Shown piece after piece: positions 1 to 4,587 of a stretch of 9,763 nt of DNA. The notes beneath the pieces are model-generated. The model made no database searches and was not told the DNA's origin. It saw nothing but the letters and a program-made list of their open reading frames with translations. How positions within the stretch are numbered: the stretch's first letter is position 1; every line of letters starts with the position of its first letter. This stretch comes from Gammaproteobacteria bacterium (GTDB lineage: Bacteria > Pseudomonadota > Gammaproteobacteria > Eutrophobiales > Eutrophobiaceae). The stretch covers positions 1 to 9,763 of the forward strand of contig VYCZ01000203.1 of the NCBI GenBank assembly GCA_009843675.1, read 5' to 3'. The position numbers were made by a program, and so were the translations under genes.

Positions 1-822
1 CTCCGGGCGGTGCGCGAGCGCGCCGCGGAGCAGGCCTTCCGGGAAGAGATTGAGCGCCTGGATGAGGCCCACCGCCAGCGCCTGGCCGATAACGCCGCGG
101 CGGCTACCGAGGAGAACCTGATCCTGGTTGACCGCCTGCGCCGCGGCGCGGCTGCCGCGTTCGAGGAATACGGGGACGCGGCCACGGCCGCCGCGGACAA
201 CGCCCGCGAGGCCGTGAACCGCAGCCTGCAGTCCATGGAGGACGCCCTGGTGGATTTCGTCACCACCGGCAAACTGAACTTCCGGGAGCTGGTCGACTCC
301 ATCCTGGCGGACCTGGCGCGCCTCGTCATCCGCCAGTCCATCACCGGCCCGCTGTCCCAGGCGTTAGGGGGCGCCCTGGGCGGGCTGTTCCCCGGCGCCA
401 CCCCCGGCATCGGCGCCGGCGTACCCGGCAACTCCATCGCCGGCGCCCCGGTCTTCCATGGCGGCGGGCGGGCGGGGGACCCCTCGGGCCGGCGCCGCAC
501 CGGCATCGACCCGGCGCTGTTCCTGGGCGCGCCCCGGCTGCACCGGGGCGGCCTGGCCGGTGATGAGGTGCCCATCATCGCTCAGCGCGGCGAGCGGGTG
601 CTGTCCCGCGCCGAAACCGCGGACTATGACGGCATGCGCCAGGCCCCGCAAGTGCACATCAATATCGACAACCGCGGCGCCCCGGTGAACGCCGAAGTGC
701 GCAACCAGCGCTGGGACGGCCGCAGCCTGGTGGTGGATGTGCTGCTGGACGACGTGTCCCGGCGCGGGCCGTTCACCCAGGGGCTGCAGCGCACCTTCGG
801 CCTGCGGGAGCAGGCCGTATGA
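1..822 (+). CDS. Phage tail tape measure protein, C-terminal part (5' end outside window)
   Basis: The frame is open from base 1, so this is the last 273 residues of a longer protein; the GTG at base 10 is only an internal codon. The tape measure protein sets tail length and starts tail-tip assembly. Seen: an Ala/Glu/Arg-rich helical, coiled-coil-like stretch over about residues 1-75; the conserved helix containing LNFRELVDSILADLARL followed by IRQSITGPL at about 95-120; a Gly/Pro-rich linker; then the HGGGRAGD, RLHRGGLAGDEVPIIAQRGE and RVLSRAE motifs near residues 150-205. This order is the signature of the C-terminal domain of lambda gpH-type tape measures. The protein ends in a short beta-rich tail (VHINIDNRG). 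Its stop TGA (820-822) overlaps the ATG at 819 in an ATGA junction, so the next frame is translationally coupled. A lambda H-like identity is well supported; total length is unknown. Confidence 0.93.
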   Translation, partial: LRAVRERAAEQAFREEIERLDEAHRQRLADNAAAATEENLILVDRLRRGAAAAFEEYGDAATAAADNAREAVNRSLQSMEDALVDFVTTGKLNFRELVDSILADLARLVIRQSITGPLSQALGGALGGLFPGATPGIGAGVPGNSIAGAPVFHGGGRAGDPSGRRRTGIDPALFLGAPRLHRGGLAGDEVPIIAQRGERVLSRAETADYDGMRQAPQVHINIDNRGAPVNAEVRNQRWDGRSLVVDVLLDDVSRRGPFTQGLQRTFGLREQAV

Positions 823-866
823 TTGCATTTTGCAACAACCAGGTTAACCAGGTAAGACAAAAATGA
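819..866 (+). CDS. Tiny ORF A, 15 codons, in the tape measure/gpM junction (leader or relay peptide?)
   Basis: Reads MIAFCNNQVNQVRQK and stops at TGA 864-866. The ATG overlaps the tape measure stop (ATGA), and a GGGAG sequence about 9 bases upstream, inside the tape measure gene, could serve as ribosome binding site. Its own stop overlaps the next ATG at 863 in the same ATGA way. The codons AAC CAG GTT / AAC CAG GTA form a tandem 9-base repeat (837-854), giving NQVNQV. Base composition is much lower in GC than the neighbours. No protein family is recognised. It may be translated only as part of a stop/restart relay, or be a chance frame; reality as a functional peptide is uncertain. Confidence 0.35.
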   Translation: MIAFCNNQVNQVRQK

Positions 867-931
867 TTGCAGTTAAGCATACCGTCTTACACGATCCTGC
901 CCGGCCTGTGCCAAGAGGTGGCGACAAATGA
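863..931 (+). CDS. Tiny ORF B, 22 codons, in the tape measure/gpM junction
   Basis: Begins MIAVKHTVLHDPARP and ends GGDK at TGA 929-931. The start codon overlaps the stop of tiny ORF A (ATGA at 863-866), and its stop overlaps the start of the 928-aa gene (ATGA at 928-931). An AGGTAAG sequence at 851-856 lies at good distance upstream of the ATG. The three frames (819, 863, 928) lie in three different reading phases, yet each opens with the same 9 bases. No family is recognised. It could be a coupling leader for the downstream gene, or an accident of an inserted piece of DNA that carried a second copy of the start region. Confidence 0.35.
   Translation: MIAVKHTVLHDPARPVPRGGDK
914..921 (+). 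promoter_or_regulatory. Ribosome binding site for the 928-aa gene
   Basis: AGAGGTGG ends 6 bases before the ATG at 928. It supports 928 as the true start rather than any later in-frame ATG, and it lies within tiny ORF B, so translation of that ORF would cross it. Confidence 0.7.
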
Positions 932-3714
932 TTGCACTACCGGACCACCAGGGCATTCTCGCCGAGGGCTACACCATCCGCTATGCGCAGGACGTCCGGC
1001 GCCAGCAGCTCGAGGACGGCGCCGTGCGCCGGGCCCCGCTGCTGACGCGCCCGGTGGAGTTCACCGACCTGACGTTACTGGTAGGTGACACCGCCGCCCG
1101 CGAGGCGTTCGCGGCCTGGGCGGATGCGCACGCCCACGAGTGGTTCCTGATGACACTGATGCAGCGCCGGGCCGAGGTGCGCGTGGTGGGCGGCGCCACC
1201 GGCATCGCCTACCGCCAGCGCACTACCGGCCACGGCGTCCCGCTCTGGGCCGCGGCGCTGTCCGTGGAGTCCCGGCCGCTGGTGGTGACCCCGCCCGCGG
1301 GCGAGCTGGTGTGGCCGGACTACGTCCTGGTGCTGGCCGATGATGAGCTGGGCATCGACGGCATTGTCCGGCGCACCACGGTGGCCCAGGGCGCGCCGGT
1401 GCGCCAGGGCGACCCCACCGGGGCGGACCTGCCGCGCCGCTACCGCTTGAGCGTGCAACTGGACAACGAGCACCTGGCCCCCTTCCTGAATTACTGCCAC
1501 GCCGCCGCCAACAAGCCCCTGTGGTGGCCCGCCGGCGCCACCAACACCTACCAGCGCCGGCGCCTGTACGAGGGCCTGGGCAGCCTGACCGTGCGCCAGG
1601 CGGCGCGCCAGGCCGGGGACGTGCAGTGGGTCGCGGACCTCGAGCTCGAGGGGTATGACGGCAATACCCGCATCATCCTGCCCCCCGACCAGCCCGGCAC
1701 GGTGACCCTCAGCGCCCAGATCCCGGTGCGCACCACCGCCATCCGGGCCAGCCTGTCCGACCCGGACGGCTCCATCAACGCGCTCACCTGGCAGTGGCAG
1801 CGCGGCACCACCGATATCCCCGGCGCCACGTCCGCCAGCTACACCCCGGTGCGGGCCGACGTGGGCCGCACCCTGCGCGCGCTGGCCTCCTACAACGACG
1901 GGCACAGCCACGGCAAGACGGCCACGTCCGCGCCCACGTCCGCGGTGGCGAACACCCCGGACCAACCGGGCACGGTCACCATCGATGACACGACCCCGGT
2001 GCGCGGCACCGCCCTCCGGGCCGCGCTCACCGATGCGGACACGCCCATCAGCTCGCTCAGCTGGCAGTGGCGGCGCGGGTCAGTCAACATCCCCGGCGCC
2101 ACGTCCGCCACCTACACCCCGGTCCTGGCCGACGTGGGCCAGCGCCTGCGGGCCATTGCCTCGTACTCCGACGGGCACGGGCACGGCAAGACCGCGACCT
2201 CGGCGCCCACCTCCGCCGTCGCCAACACTACCGACCAGCCGGGTACGGTGACGATTTCGAACACGACGCCGGTGCGCGCCACAGCCATTACCGCCCGCCT
2301 GTCCGACCCGGACGGCAACCTCACCGGCGTCACCTGGCAGTGGCGGCGCGGGTCCACCAATATCGCCGACGCCACCTCCGCGACCTACACCCCGGTGCTG
2401 GCCGACGTGGGGGAGACCTTGACCGCGGTGGCGTCCTACACCGACGCCCACGGCGTCGGCAAGACGGCCTCCGCTGAGACCGCCGCCGTCGCCAACACGG
2501 TGGACCAGCTGGGCGAGGTGCTGCTTGATGACCCGACGCCGTCGGTCGGCGCCACCGTCACGGCCAGCCTGGAGGATGCGGACACGCCGCTCACCAATAT
2601 CACCTGGCGTTGGCAGCGCCGCAACCGTGGCGCCGGCACGGGTTGGGTTGACATTGCCGGCGCCACCTCCTCCAGTTACACCCCGGTGGCCGCGGATGAG
2701 GGCTATCAACTGCGGGCGCTGGTGTATTACGACGACGCGCACGGCCTCGGCAAATTCGACATCTCGCGCAGGACATCCGCCGTCATCGCCACCCCCGACC
2801 AGCCCGGCACGGTGACCATTTCGGACACGACCCCGGTGCGCGCCACGGCCATTACCGCCACCCTGTCCGACCCGGACGGCTCGGTCAGCGGCCTGACCTG
2901 GCAATGGCAGCGCGGGTCCACCGATATCACCGGCGCCACCTCCTCCAGTTACACCCCGGCGCTGGCGGACGTGGGTCACACCCTGCGGGCCATCGCGTCC
3001 TACAACGACGCCCACGGCAACGGCAAGACGGCGACCTCCACGGCCACCAGCGCGGTCGTCAACACGGTGGACCAGGCCGGCACGGTGACCCTCGATGTCA
3101 CCCGGCCCAAGCTGGGCGAGGCGGTCACGGCCGCCCTGTCCGATGCGGACACGCCCATCAGTTCACTCACCTGGCAGTGGCAGCGCAACGATGGCGGCTG
3201 GGCGGATATCAGCAATGCCACGGCGGCTGCCTATACCCCGGTGGAGGCCGACGTCGGCCACACCCTGCGGGCGGTGGCGTCCTACACCGATGCGCACGGC
3301 ACCGGCAAGAGCGCCACGTCGGCGGCCACGGCCGCGGTGCGGGGGTCCCGCACGGAGCTGTCGATAGCGCTGGGTACCGGGACCAACATCAGCGACTTCG
3401 GCGCCTACTGGGTCAACGTCCCCGCCAACGCCATCCCGGCGGCCTGGATGGCCGATGGCACCGAGGGGCGCGTGAACCAGGTGCTGCTGTTCGATCCCGA
3501 CCGGGTGACGCTCAACGTCAACAAGGCGTTCAAGGACTCGGTGGCCGAGGACCTGGAGCTGACCATCACGTCCGGCAGCGCCTCATTTACCACCACCATG
3601 ACCGACACCAGCCGTCCTTACGAATGGGATGACAGCGGCGCGGCCACGTTCCTGGCGGCGCTGTCCGGCGGGCGGCCCAGCGCCAACCTGACGCTGAGCA
3701 CCGGGGGCCTCTGA
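928..3714 (+). CDS. gpM-position tail-tip protein with six Ig-like repeats
   Basis: 928 residues. Position directly after the tape measure is that of lambda gpM, the ring protein that closes the distal tail tube; identity with gpM rests on position and general look, not on a diagnostic motif. Residues 1-253 form the N-terminal part, with AFAAWADAHAHEWFLMTLMQ and, later, PFLNYCHAAANKPLWWPAG plus two Trp-containing strands (PLWAAALSVES; VQWVADLELEGYD), possibly two related halves. Residues 254-806 are six tandem 90-98-residue repeats starting with DQ(P/L/A)G and carrying W.WQR, GATS..YTP, ADVG..LRA.ASY.D.HG.GKTA; this is an Ig-like/cadherin-like beta-sandwich pattern known from bacterial surface proteins. 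Residues 807-928 are a separate beta-rich domain (FGAYWVNVPANAIPAA, LELTITSGSASFTTT, PYEWDD). Lambda gpM is about 110 residues, so this protein is several times longer. The repeats likely project from the tail tip and bind host surface or sugars (inference). No signal peptide or membrane segment is seen. Confidence 0.85.
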   Translation: MIALPDHQGILAEGYTIRYAQDVRRQQLEDGAVRRAPLLTRPVEFTDLTLLVGDTAAREAFAAWADAHAHEWFLMTLMQRRAEVRVVGGATGIAYRQRTTGHGVPLWAAALSVESRPLVVTPPAGELVWPDYVLVLADDELGIDGIVRRTTVAQGAPVRQGDPTGADLPRRYRLSVQLDNEHLAPFLNYCHAAANKPLWWPAGATNTYQRRRLYEGLGSLTVRQAARQAGDVQWVADLELEGYDGNTRIILPPDQPGTVTLSAQIPVRTTAIRASLSDPDGSINALTWQWQRGTTDIPGATSASYTPVRADVGRTLRALASYNDGHSHGKTATSAPTSAVANTPDQPGTVTIDDTTPVRGTALRAALTDADTPISSLSWQWRRGSVNIPGATSATYTPVLADVGQRLRAIASYSDGHGHGKTATSAPTSAVANTTDQPGTVTISNTTPVRATAITARLSDPDGNLTGVTWQWRRGSTNIADATSATYTPVLADVGETLTAVASYTDAHGVGKTASAETAAVANTVDQLGEVLLDDPTPSVGATVTASLEDADTPLTNITWRWQRRNRGAGTGWVDIAGATSSSYTPVAADEGYQLRALVYYDDAHGLGKFDISRRTSAVIATPDQPGTVTISDTTPVRATAITATLSDPDGSVSGLTWQWQRGSTDITGATSSSYTPALADVGHTLRAIASYNDAHGNGKTATSTATSAVVNTVDQAGTVTLDVTRPKLGEAVTAALSDADTPISSLTWQWQRNDGGWADISNATAAAYTPVEADVGHTLRAVASYTDAHGTGKSATSAATAAVRGSRTELSIALGTGTNISDFGAYWVNVPANAIPAAWMADGTEGRVNQVLLFDPDRVTLNVNKAFKDSVAEDLELTITSGSASFTTTMTDTSRPYEWDDSGAATFLAALSGGRPSANLTLSTGGL
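1687..3345 (+). repeat. Six tandem Ig-like coding repeats
   Basis: Units start at 1687, 1960, 2233, 2503, 2797 and 3070 (91, 91, 90, 98, 91 and about 92 codons). Units 1, 3 and 5 carry SDPDG after the second strand; units 2, 4 and 6 carry DADTP at the same place, so the array is built as three A-B pairs. Unit 4 is longer because of an insert giving RRNRGAGTGWVDI where others have QRGSTDI. Unit 6 has a shorter version (RNDGGWADI). Neighbouring units share long identical DNA runs, for instance 30 bases at 2657-2686 and 2930-2959. Confidence 0.9.
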
Positions 3715-3715
3715 C

Positions 3716-4189
3716 ATGGTGGACACCACCGCCACCAGCGCCAAGTGGCAGCAGGCCGCCCGCGCCCAGGCCCCGGACAGCAGGGCCCTGCTCGCGGTGG
3801 AAATCACCCACCCGGACATTCCCATCCCGGTGCGCACCATCAACGATTCGGCCGAGCACACCATCGAAGGCAACATTTATGCCCGCAACCGCTTCGAGCT
3901 GCGCCTGGCGGGCGACGTGGAGGGCGAGGCTCCACGCGCCACCCTGCGCCTGGACAACGTGGGCGCGGCCCTCACGCAGTGGATTGAGCTGGGGCGGGGC
4001 GGCGCCGGCGCCGCCGTGCGCCTGCTCCAGGTCATCGACGATGCGGTGGAGTGGGAGCTGACCCTGGACTCCGCCGGCGCCGTGGTGGACCACGAGTCCG
4101 CCGTCTTCACCCTGGGGTTCGACCCGCTGCTGCAACGCCCCGCGGTGCAGATGCGGCACGACCCCGAGCACAGCCCGGGGCTGTTCTGA
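3716..4189 (+). CDS. DUF1833 family tail protein (gpL position)
   Basis: 157 residues, about the usual length of DUF1833 proteins. These are found beside tape measure and J-like genes in siphophages. Seen: LLAVEITHPDIPIPVRTINDS near the N-terminus, IYARNRFELRLAGDVEGEAPRATLRLDNVG in the middle, and FTLGFDPLLQRP near the end; this layout (edge strand, Y.A..F.I, P...L.LDN) resembles the N-terminal half of lambda gpL, the trimeric tip protein between gpM and gpJ. Lambda gpL has a C-terminal cysteine-containing Fe-S domain; this protein has no cysteine at all and stops where that domain would start. The ATG lies one base after the upstream stop (TGA C ATG), so translation is probably coupled; the only upstream purine run is a weak GGGGG. 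Its stop overlaps the next ATG (TGATG). Confidence 0.82.
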   Translation: MVDTTATSAKWQQAARAQAPDSRALLAVEITHPDIPIPVRTINDSAEHTIEGNIYARNRFELRLAGDVEGEAPRATLRLDNVGAALTQWIELGRGGAGAAVRLLQVIDDAVEWELTLDSAGAVVDHESAVFTLGFDPLLQRPAVQMRHDPEHSPGLF

Positions 4190-4587
4190 TGGCGCACTGG
4201 TCCGACGATTGGCTGGGCATGGCCTATGACGAGCAGCATTACAACTGCTCGCACTTCCTGGCCGAGGTGCTGTCCCGGCAATTCGGCCTGGACCTGGACC
4301 TGCCGCCGCCGGCCGCCACCCTGCGCGGGCGCGACAAACAGGTGGCGCAGGTGCTCACCCTGCGCTGCGCGCGCGTCCTGGGGGAGCGCCGCGAGGGCGA
4401 CATCGTGCTGGCCCTCGCCCACGGCCGCCGCGCCGAGGTGGGTCACCACAGCGGCGTGCTGGTGCTGCCGGGCACTGAGCCGATGCTGCTGCACTGCATG
4501 GCGGGCCTGGGCGCCTGCCGCCACCCGCTCAGCACACTGCCCGCGCGCGGGCTGATTGTCCACGGAGTGTACCGATGGCGGAGCTGA
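4189..4587 (+). CDS. NlpC/P60-type cysteine peptidase, tail assembly (gpK position)
   Basis: 132 residues, starting at the ATG that overlaps the DUF1833 stop (TGATG); the frame is open further upstream, but an earlier start would run back inside the DUF1833 gene, whereas the first conserved motif lies soon after this Met. NlpC/P60 enzymes are papain-like cysteine peptidases that cut peptidoglycan stem peptides. Candidate catalytic residues: Cys20 in YNCSHFLAEVL, His87 in GHHSGVLVL, and His102 in LLHCMAG; a REGDIVL motif at 68-74 precedes the His strand, as usual in the family. In lambda, gpK joins an N-terminal JAB/Mov34 metalloprotease to a C-terminal NlpC/P60 domain; only the NlpC part is present here. 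It may cut cell wall during DNA entry or act in tip assembly on the neighbouring ubiquitin-fold domain (inference). The last 13 bases overlap the next gene. Confidence 0.85.
   Translation: MAHWSDDWLGMAYDEQHYNCSHFLAEVLSRQFGLDLDLPPPAATLRGRDKQVAQVLTLRCARVLGERREGDIVLALAHGRRAEVGHHSGVLVLPGTEPMLLHCMAGLGACRHPLSTLPARGLIVHGVYRWRS
4564..4567 (+). promoter_or_regulatory. Ribosome binding site for the tip protein gene
   Basis: GGAG lies 7 bases before the ATG at 4575, inside the end of the peptidase gene. It fixes the start of the tip protein within a 13-base overlap. Confidence 0.65.

Larger units (their letters stand above)
819..936 (+). repeat. Three direct copies of ATGATTGCA, each forming a stop/start overlap
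   Basis: Exact copies lie at 819-827, 863-871 and 928-936. In each, TGA of one frame overlaps ATG of the next, and the new frame starts Met-Ile-Ala. Copies 2 and 3 also share the preceding GACAAA and an AGGT ribosome-binding-like element. Between copies 1 and 3 bases 823-900 hold only 32 G+C of 78 (41 percent), against roughly 70 percent or more around them. Deleting 819-927 would join the tape measure stop directly to the 928 start in one ATGA overlap. Confidence 0.85.

Noticed and set aside
823..835. Small inverted repeat TTGCA-TTT-TGCAA
   Set aside because: Five base pairs with a three-base loop is too weak to claim as a regulatory hairpin.
830..858. Possible sigma70-like promoter (TTGCAA, 17 bases, TAAGAC) in the low-GC junction
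   Set aside because: The -35 fits 4 of 6 and the -10 only 3 of 6; such matches are expected in any AT-richer patch, and the genes are already coupled.
2080..3015. 311-codon minus-strand frame opposite the Ig-like repeats
   Set aside because: It repeats with the same period as the sense repeats and has low-complexity Gly/Val/Arg composition, so it is a mirror of the repeat array.
1687..3345. Regular repeats that could suggest a CRISPR-like or satellite array
   Set aside because: Units are about 273 bases, multiples of three, with protein-level conservation; they are coding domain repeats.
2904..3632. 242-codon plus-strand frame in another phase inside the 928-aa gene
   Set aside because: Entirely inside a well-supported gene, with no start signal and His/Arg/Gly-rich low-complexity product.
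4539..4552. Perfect 14-base palindrome GCCCGCGCGCGGGC just upstream of the tip gene start
   Set aside because: It encodes PARG within the peptidase, has no loop or T-run for a terminator, and GC-only palindromes are common by chance in this composition.
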